Below, piece after piece: positions 8,960 to 16,025 of a stretch of 38,147 nt of DNA. Under the pieces are notes generated by a model. That model searched no databases. It had not been told where the DNA came from and saw only the letters and a program-made list of their open reading frames with translations. Where the stretch lies: NCBI GenBank assembly GCA_025362585.1, contig JANYFR010000036.1, positions 1-38,147 on the forward strand. The letters run 5' to 3'. A program made the translations under genes and the position numbers. Source of the DNA: Acidimicrobiales bacterium. Its GTDB lineage: Bacteria > Actinomycetota > Acidimicrobiia > Acidimicrobiales > RAAP-2. Each line of letters begins with the position of its first letter. Position 1 is the first letter of the stretch.

Positions 8960-9432
8960 CGAACGGTCCTTGATGTGGCCGGCGCATAACCTATGAACTT
9001 CGGTAGCGGCAGAGGCGCATCAAGTGACGTAGACGGGACTTGCGTCTCGGACAGGGGTGAAACGAGGTGAAGGGCGCCGGCCCGAGTGGCGATTCGGCTC
9101 GGCGCAGCCTGCAGTGTCAGGGTGCTCACCTGTTCGGCGTACGTCGATTGGTCCTGCAGCAGCTGGCTCTGAAGCTGGTGCAACTGGATCTGCCGATTAG
9201 CGACGACCATACTGCCGGCGATTGAGAGCGTGAGGGCCATACCCACAATTATCGTCGACTTACGCAGGGTTGACGCGCCACGCAGCCTCGCCGCTACTGC
9301 TCGACGGCGGGGCTGGGTGGCAACGTGGGTGGGCCGACGCGTGGTCGGACCCGTGGTTGGACGGGTCGCCGGGCGGACCCCGGGGCGGGGACGACGGGTG
9401 TCGACGCGACGCGGAAAGCTGATGACCGTCAC
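8956..9432 (-). CDS. ftsL: FtsL-like divisome bitopic protein
   Basis: The 158-residue product has a long Arg/Pro/Thr-rich cytoplasmic N-terminus (about 1-58). One membrane helix follows at 60-78, then a glutamine-rich coiled-coil stretch (about 80-108), and PSRIATRAGALHLVSP resembles the segment after the coiled coil in FtsL/DivIC proteins. FtsL links FtsQ and FtsB to FtsW-FtsI. Sequence conservation in this family is weak, so the call rests on topology and on its fixed position between rsmH and ftsI. The GTG start at 9432 overlaps the rsmH stop (GTGA), and its stop overlaps ftsI in the same way. Confidence 0.85.
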   Translation of the reverse strand: MTVISFPRRVDTRRPRPGVRPATRPTTGPTTRRPTHVATQPRRRAVAARLRGASTLRKSTIIVGMALTLSIAGSMVVANRQIQLHQLQSQLLQDQSTYAEQVSTLTLQAAPSRIATRAGALHLVSPLSETQVPSTSLDAPLPLPKFIGYAPATSRTVR

Positions 9433-10370
9433 GACGCGAGCTTTCGTGCAATGCGCAAACGCGCCGAACGTGCCCGGGAGTTGTCTTCGATCTCACCCGC
9501 TGTGGCGAGGCGCGCACTGGCCTTGGTGACGGTGACTCGGGGCACTGCTCCGCAGACACAACCGAGCGCCGCTGGGCAGTGGCATCCTCCGGTGGCGGCG
9601 TCGTGCAAGACCGCCTTCACCACACGGTCCTCGCCCGAATGGTAGGAGATGACCGCCAGCACGCCGCCGGTCTCGAGGACGTCGATCGCCGCGTCGAGGC
9701 CCCGGGCCAACTGTTCAGCTTCGTCGTTCACCGCAATCCGTAACGCCTGGAACACGCGCGTGGCGACGTGGCCGCGACGACGCGCACCCATCGGCACCGC
9801 GCGCTCCACGGCGGCCGTGAGTTCGTCAGTGGTCGTGGGTCGACGCTCGAGGATTGACTTCGCAATGGCGCTCGCGAAGCGACTCTCGCCGTTGGCTCGC
9901 AGCAGCCGCACGAACTCGTGCTGATCGACGTGGGAGAGGAACTCGGCGGCGGTCTCGCCTTTCGTGGGGTCCATCCGCATATCGAGCGGGGCGTCGGCGC
10001 GAAACGAGAAGCCGCGACTCGACTGGTCCAGTTGGTGCGACGACACGCCCAAATCCATGAGGACGCCGACGACGGGCTCGTCTTTTACGAAGTCGCTCGC
10101 TCGACGTAGGACCTCAGCGAGACTGGCGAAAGTGGCGTCGACGATGAGGAATCGATCATCGAAGGGGGCCAAGCGTGTGGCGGACACCGCGCGAGCGTCG
10201 GGGTCGCGGTCGATGCCAATGATCCGCAACTGGGGCGCCGCCCTAAGGACCGCGACCGCGTGCCCGGCGCCACCCAGGGTGGCGTCAACGACCACCCCGG
10301 TCTCGAGTCCGGTGAACAACTCGATGATCTCACTCACGAGCACTGGTTGGTGATAACTGTCCTGGGCCAT
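9429..10370 (-). CDS. rsmH: 16S rRNA (cytosine-1402-N4) methyltransferase RsmH
   Basis: RsmH (MraW) methylates N4 of C1402 in the ribosomal P site using S-adenosylmethionine. The 313-residue product starts MAQDSYHQPVLV, has the SAM loop VVDATLGGAGHA, then LMDLGVSSHQLDQ and RGFSFRADAPLDMRMDP, and ends with the ISYHSGEDRVVK and RLRIARK segments typical of the family. I chose the ATG at 10370 because AAAGG lies 7 bases upstream and the protein then starts where homologues do. An upstream GTG at 10487 would add about 39 residues encoded by the hairpin leader. The stop overlaps the ftsL-like start. Confidence 0.94.
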   Translation of the reverse strand: MAQDSYHQPVLVSEIIELFTGLETGVVVDATLGGAGHAVAVLRAAPQLRIIGIDRDPDARAVSATRLAPFDDRFLIVDATFASLAEVLRRASDFVKDEPVVGVLMDLGVSSHQLDQSSRGFSFRADAPLDMRMDPTKGETAAEFLSHVDQHEFVRLLRANGESRFASAIAKSILERRPTTTDELTAAVERAVPMGARRRGHVATRVFQALRIAVNDEAEQLARGLDAAIDVLETGGVLAVISYHSGEDRVVKAVLHDAATGGCHCPAALGCVCGAVPRVTVTKASARLATAGEIEDNSRARSARLRIARKLAS

Positions 10371-10381
10371 CTGCAGCCTTT

Positions 10382-10438
10382 CAATCGTCAAGACAAGGGA
10401 GAGGGCGGAGGAGGATTCTCCACCTGTCTTGACGATTG
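10382..10438 (-). promoter_or_regulatory. Long hairpin in the mraZ-rsmH spacer
   Basis: Perfect 14-base inverted repeats, 10382-10395 and 10425-10438, are separated by 29 bases. In the minus-strand mRNA the downstream arm ends directly before the AAAGG Shine-Dalgarno sequence of rsmH. There is no U-run, so a plain intrinsic terminator is unlikely. A translational attenuator, a processing site or a duplex binding site are the options. Confidence 0.6.
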
Positions 10439-10486
10439 CCAGGCTGCGCATGGTCCGCGGCCGGTACTGCAGTTGCGCTCCTCCCA

Positions 10487-10906
10487 CTAGTTACTGCCTT
10501 GCTTAAAGATCTCTTCCGCCGCATTGACCTGCTCTGCGTAGGTCACCGGATTCCATAGTTCGACGTGGTCGAGCGCGCCCACGACTAAGACGTCGCCGAC
10601 GAGACGTCCGTAGTCGCGGATGGCGAGAGGCAGTGCGAATCGACCCTGTTTGTCAAACTCGACGTCCGAGGAGTTCGCGGCCCAGTACCGCACCTGTTGA
10701 CGTTCGAGGGCACCGCCAGCGCGACTCTGCTCGAGGCGCTCCTCACTCTGGCGGGCAAACTCGCCAGGGGTCCACAACGCGATGCAGCCCTCCGTGTTCG
10801 GACTCAGGTGTCCCCCACGTTCGAACTCTGTTCGGAATTTCGCGGGCAGGATGAGTCGGCTCTTGACGTCCAGCGAGTGCTGAAATTGACCTACGAAACC
10901 GAGCAT
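10487..10906 (-). CDS. mraZ: Transcriptional regulator MraZ
   Basis: MraZ is an AbrB-fold DNA-binding protein that represses its own dcw operon. The 139-residue product contains two copies of the family repeat. The first begins FQHSLDVKSRLILPAKFR and the second VEFDKQGRFALPLAIRDY, each with the D-x-(K)-G/S-R-L/F-x-L-P core. The ATG at 10906 is preferred over a GTG three bases earlier because GGAAAG then lies 6 bases upstream. It is first in the operon, 116 bases before rsmH, and is preceded by a promoter carrying MraZ-box repeats, so autoregulation is likely. Confidence 0.95.
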   Translation of the reverse strand: MLGFVGQFQHSLDVKSRLILPAKFRTEFERGGHLSPNTEGCIALWTPGEFARQSEERLEQSRAGGALERQQVRYWAANSSDVEFDKQGRFALPLAIRDYGRLVGDVLVVGALDHVELWNPVTYAEQVNAAEEIFKQGSN

Positions 10907-10925
10907 CACAGTCTTTCCATGGGTT

Positions 10926-10971
10926 CACCACTTTCCCCCATTTCGTGACACATTACACCACTTTGCCCCAC
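10926..10971 (-). promoter_or_regulatory. Two paired MraZ boxes
   Basis: Read on the minus strand, GTGGGGCAAAGTGGTG (10971-10956) and ATGGGGGAAAGTGGTG (10941-10926) are two copies of a double TGG(G/T)G repeat with 10-base internal spacing. The pairs lie exactly 30 bases apart. MraZ is known to bind direct TGGG-type repeats upstream of its gene. One pair fills the -35/-10 spacer and the other lies just downstream of the predicted transcription start. Confidence 0.8.
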
Positions 10972-10981
10972 TTGACGTCAA
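10952..10981 (-). promoter_or_regulatory. dcw operon promoter
   Basis: On the minus strand TTGACG (10981-10976), an 18-base spacer and TGTAAT (10957-10952) match a housekeeping sigma promoter. The -35 is part of a TTGACGTCAA palindrome. The predicted start near 10945 gives a leader of about 40 bases to mraZ. Confidence 0.7.
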
Positions 10982-10986
10982 ATCCT

Positions 10987-11012
10987 GCCCTCAGGGCGCC
11001 CAATTTGGGGCG
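10987..11012 (-). terminator. Adjacent small hairpins between the ligase operon and mraZ
   Basis: An 11-base dyad (10987-10997, GCCCTCAGGGC) touches a second inverted repeat, CGCCC/GGGCG (10997-11012). They lie after the lipoate-ligase-like gene and before the mraZ promoter, so a weak terminator is possible. No T-run follows. Confidence 0.3.
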
Positions 11013-11059
11013 AGTGCTGCCGGGGGCGTGAGGGGTCGTGTAACGGGACGTCCGACGGA

Positions 11060-11722
11060 CTAGTTCGCCTTGAGCGAGACGACGCGCACCGTCGCGAAGC
11101 CACTGGCCTCACGCACGTCGGCGACCACTTGGTCGACGTTGACGAGGTCCAGCGTCGTCACCAGGTGGTGGTCGAGTGATGCCCCAAGGCCGTCGGGTGT
11201 TGAAGTCAGGTAACGAAGAATGTCGCTCGAGGGTTTCGAGTGGATCACCGTCGACACGAAGATGCCCTCTCGCACTCGCCACTGCGTCAGGCCCACCGCT
11301 TTGCGACCATCGACGAAGACCTCGCCGGGCCCGCGACCGGCAAAGCAGACGACCCGATGTTCGAGCACTCCCTCGAGCGCTCCCCGGTGCACCGACACCA
11401 CACCGGGCACCCGCTGTTCGAGCACGTCACGCCACCAGCCCCCGACCAGCAACGCGCTGACGCGCACGTCGGGAGACCAGCGAGGGTCACCGGTCGGTAT
11501 CCACCAGTCCAGCCAGAGGTCGCCGGGCTGCAGTAGCACCAGTCCTCCACCGCCGCGACGACGGCGAAGGTCCGTTGACCCGAGGCGCCCTACGTTGATC
11601 ACGTCGAGGGACTGGCGACCCCCAAGTACGAGCGTCGGACGAGCGACGCCCACGACGTACATGGTTGACTCGGGCACTTCGCGCAACTCGGCGTAGTCGT
11701 AGAGGTCCGCTGCATCGATCAC
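11060..11722 (-). CDS. Lipoate-protein ligase A family protein
   Basis: The 220-residue product belongs to the biotin/lipoate ligase fold. Visible signatures are RRRRGGGGLVLL with the glycine-rich acyl-adenylate loop, GDLWLDWW, and VDGRKAVGLTQWR. In the last, the lysine matches the invariant catalytic lysine of LplA. Such enzymes attach or transfer lipoate or octanoate to lipoyl domains, but the family also includes uncharacterised members, and no lipoyl-carrier gene lies nearby. The GTG at 11722 is chosen because it overlaps the HNH gene stop as GTGA; a longer frame starting at 11788 would overlap that gene by 70 bases. It is last in its operon, just upstream of the dcw promoter. Confidence 0.75.
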   Translation of the reverse strand: MIDAADLYDYAELREVPESTMYVVGVARPTLVLGGRQSLDVINVGRLGSTDLRRRRGGGGLVLLQPGDLWLDWWIPTGDPRWSPDVRVSALLVGGWWRDVLEQRVPGVVSVHRGALEGVLEHRVVCFAGRGPGEVFVDGRKAVGLTQWRVREGIFVSTVIHSKPSSDILRYLTSTPDGLGASLDHHLVTTLDLVNVDQVVADVREASGFATVRVVSLKAN

Positions 11723-12225
11723 GACGCTCGGGGCAGGTACGGCGCCCACAGGGGGTCGGGGTCGGGAACATGACGCCAGCGCCACCACGGACCGTCGGGC
11801 ACGCGTGGCTCAAAATGCATTCGCCAACCGAGTTCATCCACCAGTCGATCACCCTTTTGCATGTTGTGGGGTCGACAGGCTGCCACGACGTTGGTCCACT
11901 CGTGTCCGCCGCCCCGACTGCGAGGGACCACGTGGTCAATCGTGTCGGCGTGTTCAAGGCAGTAGGCGCAGCGATAGCTATCGCGCAGCAGCAGTGACCG
12001 TCGCGTCAAGGGAGGGGTGCGAACTCTCGACGGCAGCTTCACCATCTCGTGCAGTCGCACAATGGCCGGAATCTCGACCACGATCGTGGCCGATCGACAG
12101 ACCGACGGAGTATCCGACGTGACAATCGGCTCGGCCCGGCCGGCCAACATGAGAACCACGGCGCGACGCTCGCTGACGAGTTGCAACGGTTCGAAGGTGG
12201 CGTTCAACAGCAGTACGCGCCCCAT
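11719..12225 (-). CDS. HNH endonuclease family protein
   Basis: The 168-residue product has a C-terminal HNH (beta-beta-alpha metal) nuclease domain. CAYC is the first half of the zinc knuckle, DHVVPRSRGG contains the catalytic histidine, and TNVVAACRPHN-QKGDR holds the asparagine and second zinc ligands. The final Cys of the usual CxxC is replaced by His. The N-terminal half (LLNATFEPLQLVSERRAVVLML) is the conserved front of a common actinobacterial group of unknown role, often thought to be housekeeping rather than mobile. It starts with ATG at 12225, 9 bases after the preceding small gene, and overlaps the ligase gene by 4 bases. Confidence 0.85.
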   Translation of the reverse strand: MGRVLLLNATFEPLQLVSERRAVVLMLAGRAEPIVTSDTPSVCRSATIVVEIPAIVRLHEMVKLPSRVRTPPLTRRSLLLRDSYRCAYCLEHADTIDHVVPRSRGGGHEWTNVVAACRPHNMQKGDRLVDELGWRMHFEPRVPDGPWWRWRHVPDPDPLWAPYLPRAS

Positions 12226-12234
12226 CAGTCGAAC

Positions 12235-12504
12235 CTATCGTCCGACCCGCTGAAGCAGAGTCCACTTTGCGGCATCCACCACAGCCGCGGGCGACACGAA
12301 GGGATTGGCCGAACCATTCACCGTGCTCGTTCGAAAGTCCCAGTAGGCCCGGTGCGGCAGCGGCAAGAACGGCCAACGCCGCCACCAACCTCTCGCCCGA
12401 AGTCGCCACGCCGCCCTGGCCACGACGACGGCGTCGCTCGGATGGCGCACGATCCAAACGGTCAGTCCCGGAGTCCAGAAGCGCCTCACGTCACGCCTCT
12501 CCAT
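12235..12504 (-). CDS. Small conserved-looking protein of unknown function
   Basis: I do not recognise a characterised family. The 89-residue product is rich in Trp, Arg and Pro and has no membrane segment. It contains VRHPSDAVVVARAAWRLRARGWW, then FLPLPHRAYWDFRT and a closing SPAAVVDAAKWTLLQRV. Its ATG at 12504 lies 19 bases inside the 3' end of the ROK gene and its stop is 9 bases before the HNH gene, so it fills the only gap in the operon. The regular spacing and non-repetitive composition argue that it is expressed; its function is unknown. Confidence 0.65.
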   Translation of the reverse strand: MERRDVRRFWTPGLTVWIVRHPSDAVVVARAAWRLRARGWWRRWPFLPLPHRAYWDFRTSTVNGSANPFVSPAAVVDAAKWTLLQRVGR

Positions 12505-13361
12505 CCGACCATCGCCGCGCCCAGCAGGGAGCCGTCCGTACCGAGACCCGTCCGTCGGATCTCGAGATGTTGGGAGTACGGCAGCTGCGCGGCCGCGTGG
12601 GCCGACTTATTCGCACTCTCAAAGAAGGCGTCGCCGAAGCCCAGGGCGACCGAACCCGCGACGTAGCAGCGATTGAAGTCCAGCACCGAAGCCAGCGTGC
12701 CAACGGCTCGACCGACCAGTTCGGCGGTACGCACTCTCGTGGCCTGGTCCGCTTCACTGGCTGGACGGCCCGTGCGCGACTCGATGGCCCAACCCGAAGC
12801 CTCCGCCTCCAAACATCCGAACGACCCGCACGAGCACATCGCACCATCGGGCACCACGATCAAGTGGCCTACGTGTCCCGCGTTGCCGGAGTCACCGTCG
12901 AGCAGTCGTCCGTCGAGTACGAAGCCGCCGCCGACGCCGGTTGACACCACCATCGACAGGTAGGAAGTATCGCGCTGGGCGCCACCGAACAGTCCTTCGG
13001 CGAGCGCCAGAGCCCGCGCGTCACCGTCAATGAACACCTCGACATCGAGTGCCTGTTCGAGTCGCGAACGAAGTGGGAACGCGCGCCACGACGCAATGTT
13101 GAGTGGCGAGACCGCCTCACCGTTCTTCGACATGGGCCCCGCACACGCGACACCGACGCACGCAACGGTCTGGTGACCTACGACGTCCCTCGCCATTTCG
13201 ACGATCGCCTCGAACAGGTCGTGGGGGTGCTCGTCGACCAGCACCCGACGTCGCGTGCCGAGCCCGCCGTCGAAGGCAACGAGCGCTGCCTCAACCTTCG
13301 TCGCACCGATGTCCAGTGCCAAACACGGGGAAGCGGGCCGCGCCTCCCCGAGCAACGTCAT
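12486..13361 (-). CDS. ROK-family sugar kinase (glucokinase-like)
   Basis: The 291-residue product is an ROK kinase expected to phosphorylate a hexose with ATP in the cytoplasm. LALDIGATKVEAAL is the phosphate-1 loop and DGDARALALAEG contains the catalytic aspartate. STGVGGGFVLDG is the phosphate-2 loop, and H-VGH-(9)-CSCGSFGCLE is the ROK zinc motif. The glutamate in the usual GEIGH is histidine here. No helix-turn-helix domain precedes it, so it is an enzyme, not an ROK repressor. The ATG at 13361 overlaps the DUF3040 stop as ATGA; a longer frame to 13616 would cover DUF3040. The true sugar cannot be read from the sequence. Confidence 0.88.
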   Translation of the reverse strand: MTLLGEARPASPCLALDIGATKVEAALVAFDGGLGTRRRVLVDEHPHDLFEAIVEMARDVVGHQTVACVGVACAGPMSKNGEAVSPLNIASWRAFPLRSRLEQALDVEVFIDGDARALALAEGLFGGAQRDTSYLSMVVSTGVGGGFVLDGRLLDGDSGNAGHVGHLIVVPDGAMCSCGSFGCLEAEASGWAIESRTGRPASEADQATRVRTAELVGRAVGTLASVLDFNRCYVAGSVALGFGDAFFESANKSAHAAAQLPYSQHLEIRRTGLGTDGSLLGAAMVGWRGVT

Positions 13362-13744
13362 TCTCGAGAGCGGCGCTGACGCGACAACCAGTCGCGAAGC
13401 GAACTGGTCCGAGGACCGTAGTTCGCGCGGGTGTCGTCCCCTTGAGCAGAACGAGTGATGTCCTGCCACGAGGCACGTCCCAAGAGACGAGCATTTCGCT
13501 CGATGACCACTGCTGAGACGAACATCAACGCCACTCCGAGCAGTCCGAGCAGAACGTTGGTGGAAAAGCAGAGGATTAAGATGAGGAGTCCGGCGACGAA
13601 GCCCGCGATTCCCCACCGCACGCGCCGTCCACCGTGGGCGTAGACGTTGGTCTCCCGCACGTTTTTCGCAAATCGAGGATCCTGCTTCGAGAGGGACTCC
13701 TCAAGCTCAGCCAGGATTCGCTGTTCGTGCTCTGAAAGTGGCAT
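13358..13744 (-). CDS. DUF3040 membrane protein
   Basis: The 128-residue product begins with the DUF3040 signature MPLSEHEQRILAELEESL and continues with DPRFAKNV. Two membrane helices follow (about 43-62 and 64-84) and a polar C-terminal tail. The family is actinobacterial, of unknown function, and often encoded close to mraZ, as here (with four genes in between). GGAAGGAG lies 6 bases before the ATG at 13744, a strong ribosome-binding site. It is the first gene of a five-gene operon and overlaps the ROK gene by 4 bases. Confidence 0.88.
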   Translation of the reverse strand: MPLSEHEQRILAELEESLSKQDPRFAKNVRETNVYAHGGRRVRWGIAGFVAGLLILILCFSTNVLLGLLGVALMFVSAVVIERNARLLGRASWQDITRSAQGDDTRANYGPRTSSLRDWLSRQRRSRE

Positions 13745-13854
13745 CCTGACTCCTTCCGAAAGTTCTTTCAGCCAGTGTAACTACTCCCTCAGCGAGTTCG
13801 CACGTCATAACCGGCTCGCCCGTGGGCTGAAAATAGCCCGTGCGCAGGGGCGAC

Positions 13855-14325
13855 GTGGGTCAATCGACGCTGCACGTGGCGCTGATTTGCACTGGCAACA
13901 TCTGTCGCTCCCCGATCGCCGAGGTGGTGTTGCGTCGCATGGTCAGCGACGACCAATCCCTCACCAGACGCGTGGTCGTCTCGAACGCCGGCACCACTCG
14001 CGGGCATCGGGGCAACCCCATGGAAGAGCGCGCCCGGCGAGCCCTGGACCGAGCCGGCTTCACCGAACCGGGCTCGGTGGCGACGTACGCGGACCGTCGC
14101 TACCTTGACGAACAGGACATCGTGATCGTGACGACTCGTGCGGAGCTTCACGAAGTGCGCCATCGACGCACTAACGCCGCCACCGACGGCGTGATGCTCC
14201 GCAACTTCATAGAGCCGGGGCTCGATCTCGACGTCGCCGACCCCTTCTGCGGGGACGAGAGAGTTGGGCCGGGGCCTCGACCTGCTCAGTCAAGGAGTTC
14301 GGCGTTTGACATTGGCACTTCATGA
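13855..14325 (+). CDS. Low-molecular-weight protein-tyrosine phosphatase, 3' end frameshifted
   Basis: The product has the LMW-PTP phosphate loop CTGNICRSP near its N-terminus (C-x5-R-S) and a late DVADPF with the general-acid aspartate. It would dephosphorylate phosphotyrosine or act as an arsenate-reductase relative. After DPFCGDER the annotated frame turns into low-complexity Pro/Arg/Ser sequence. One frame over, the same DNA reads ELGRGLDLLSQGVRRLTLA and onward to a stop at 14371, which looks like the expected C-terminal helix. Restoring one GA unit in the GAGAGA run near 14258-14263 would rejoin the frames. Start is GTG 13855 or 13840; neither has an ideal ribosome site. Confidence 0.75.
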   Translation: MGQSTLHVALICTGNICRSPIAEVVLRRMVSDDQSLTRRVVVSNAGTTRGHRGNPMEERARRALDRAGFTEPGSVATYADRRYLDEQDIVIVTTRAELHEVRHRRTNAATDGVMLRNFIEPGLDLDVADPFCGDERVGPGPRPAQSRSSAFDIGTS

Positions 14326-15842
14326 GCAACTGGATGCAGACTCGTACGAAGCTTCACCTCCGGCAGCGTGAGCGACAGGATCACCGCGAGCAGGCCAAAG
14401 GGCAGAGCCCAGCGATAGACCAACTGAATCGAGCCCGCGATGGCGTGAAGGATTATCGACAGCTCGGTCGCCGGGAGACGTCGAAGCGTTGCCGCGTTCC
14501 ACAACGACGGCGACAGCAACCGGCCGGTGAAGGAATGACGCACCACGCCCGCCGCCAATTGGTGGGGCAGCACGTTGACGTACAGAGAGCCAAAGACCGC
14601 GGTGCCGAACGACCCGCCAATGGAGCGAAAGAAGTTGGCCCCGGCGGTGGCCGCCCCGAGGTCGCTGGGGTCGACCGCGTTCTGCACCGCCGTGACGAGT
14701 ACCTGCATCACTAGGCCGAGGCCCACGCCGAGGATCAAGATATACACATCCGTTGCTAACTCGGAGGTTTGGACGCCCAGGGTTCCGAGAAGCCCGAGGC
14801 CGACGGTCATCACGGCCGATCCGAGGATCGGGAACGGTCGGTAGCGCCAACCCTTGGAGACCAGTTGACCAGTGATAATTGACGCGGCGAAGAGGCCGAA
14901 CATCATTGGCAGCAGGCGCAGGCCCGACATCGTCGGCGAAACGCCGCGCACCAGTTGGAAGTACAGCGGAAGAAAGGTCATCGCCCCGAACATCGCGAAG
15001 CCGACCACGAAGCTGATGGCCGACGCCGACGAGAAGACCCGGTTGGCGAAGAGGTGCGGGGCGAGTACCGGTTCGGATGATCGACGCTCGATCCAGAAGA
15101 ACAGGACGCCGGCAACGACGCCAACGACCAACAGAGCAATCGACTGTCCCGAGTCCCACGGAAAGGTCGTGCCCCCGAGGGAGGTGAACAAGATGAGCGC
15201 CGAGGCCGAAATCGTGAGCGTGATGATGCCGGCGTAGTCAATGACGTGCTGGACTCGAGCGCCCGCGCCCGGCAGTTTCGCAGCGCACACTATCAAGGCC
15301 AGGATGCCGAAGGGCAGGTTGACGAAGAAGATCCATCGCCACGACCAGTACTGCACGATCACGCCACCGAGCAACGGTCCAAGAACGGTCGCCGCCCCGA
15401 ACGTCGCGCCAAAGAATCCCGCGTATCGACCGCGATCGCGCGGCGCCACCAAGTCGGCGATTACCGCCTGGGCTCCGACCATCAGTCCCCCGCCACCGAG
15501 TCCCTGCAACGCTCGAAAGACGATCAGCTCCACCATGCTGTGCGCGCTGCCGCACAACATGCTCCCGACCAGAAAAATGATGATCGCCGCCTGAAAATAC
15601 ATCTTGCGCCCATGCAGGTCACCTAATTTTCCCCACAGGGGCGTGCTGACCGTGGTCGCCAGCAGGTAGGCGACCACCACCCAGCTCAGGTGGTTGGCCC
15701 CGTGCAGGTCACCGACGATCGTGGGTAGGGCCGTCGCGACAATGGTGCTATCGAGCGCCGCCAGCAGCATCCCGAGCATCAGCGCACCGAAGACCCAGTA
15801 CAACTCCCTCTTGGGCATCGGGGCTTTGAGTTGATCGGTCAT
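14286..15842 (-). CDS. DHA2-family (14-TM) drug:H+ antiporter
   Basis: The 518-residue product is a major-facilitator exporter of the EmrB/QacA group, which pumps hydrophobic drugs or other organic compounds out using the proton gradient. Fourteen hydrophobic segments are evident. Motifs include LDSTIVATALPTI in TM1 (motif D1), GKLGDLHGRK in the loop after TM2 (motif A), RALQGLGGGG in TM4 and the GPLLGG motif C in TM5. The ATG at 15842 has GGGAG 5 bases upstream and is preferred to a GTG at 15857. It is divergent from a Fur-family regulator 183 bases away. Its 3' end overlaps that of the phosphatase gene. Confidence 0.92.
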   Translation of the reverse strand: MTDQLKAPMPKRELYWVFGALMLGMLLAALDSTIVATALPTIVGDLHGANHLSWVVVAYLLATTVSTPLWGKLGDLHGRKMYFQAAIIIFLVGSMLCGSAHSMVELIVFRALQGLGGGGLMVGAQAVIADLVAPRDRGRYAGFFGATFGAATVLGPLLGGVIVQYWSWRWIFFVNLPFGILALIVCAAKLPGAGARVQHVIDYAGIITLTISASALILFTSLGGTTFPWDSGQSIALLVVGVVAGVLFFWIERRSSEPVLAPHLFANRVFSSASAISFVVGFAMFGAMTFLPLYFQLVRGVSPTMSGLRLLPMMFGLFAASIITGQLVSKGWRYRPFPILGSAVMTVGLGLLGTLGVQTSELATDVYILILGVGLGLVMQVLVTAVQNAVDPSDLGAATAGANFFRSIGGSFGTAVFGSLYVNVLPHQLAAGVVRHSFTGRLLSPSLWNAATLRRLPATELSIILHAIAGSIQLVYRWALPFGLLAVILSLTLPEVKLRTSLHPVAHEVPMSNAELLD

Positions 15843-15933
15843 GGGGGCTCCCGACACGCGGCCCAGGTGTGGCGCAGCGAACTGGTGGAACGAACCCTAC
15901 TTGCCATTTCCATCAGATCACCACCGCGGTCAA

Positions 15934-15948
15934 CGCACCACCGGTGCG
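15934..15948. promoter_or_regulatory. Inverted repeat between the exporter and Fur-like genes
   Basis: CGCACC-ACC-GGTGCG is a perfect 6-base dyad with a 3-base centre, lying in the middle of the 183-base divergent gap. It could be an operator for either gene. It does not look like an AT-rich Fur box. Confidence 0.3.
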
Positions 15949-16013
15949 GCGAAGCGACCGATTATCTGGCGTTCTTGGGTTCCTAGAGCGCCTGCCAATC
16001 GCGAGCGCCGTCG

Positions 16014-16019
16014 TAACCT
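16014..16019 (+). promoter_or_regulatory. Leaderless -10 hexamer for the Fur-like gene
   Basis: TAACCT ends exactly 6 bases before the ATG at 16026 and there is no Shine-Dalgarno sequence. This spacing places transcription start on the A of ATG. No convincing -35 is seen. Confidence 0.5.
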
Positions 16020-16025
16020 CACACT

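Noticed and set aside
10371-10487. N-terminal extension of rsmH from GTG 10487
   Set aside because: The extra residues are encoded by the hairpin leader, do not resemble RsmH proteins, and the ATG at 10370 has a good ribosome site.
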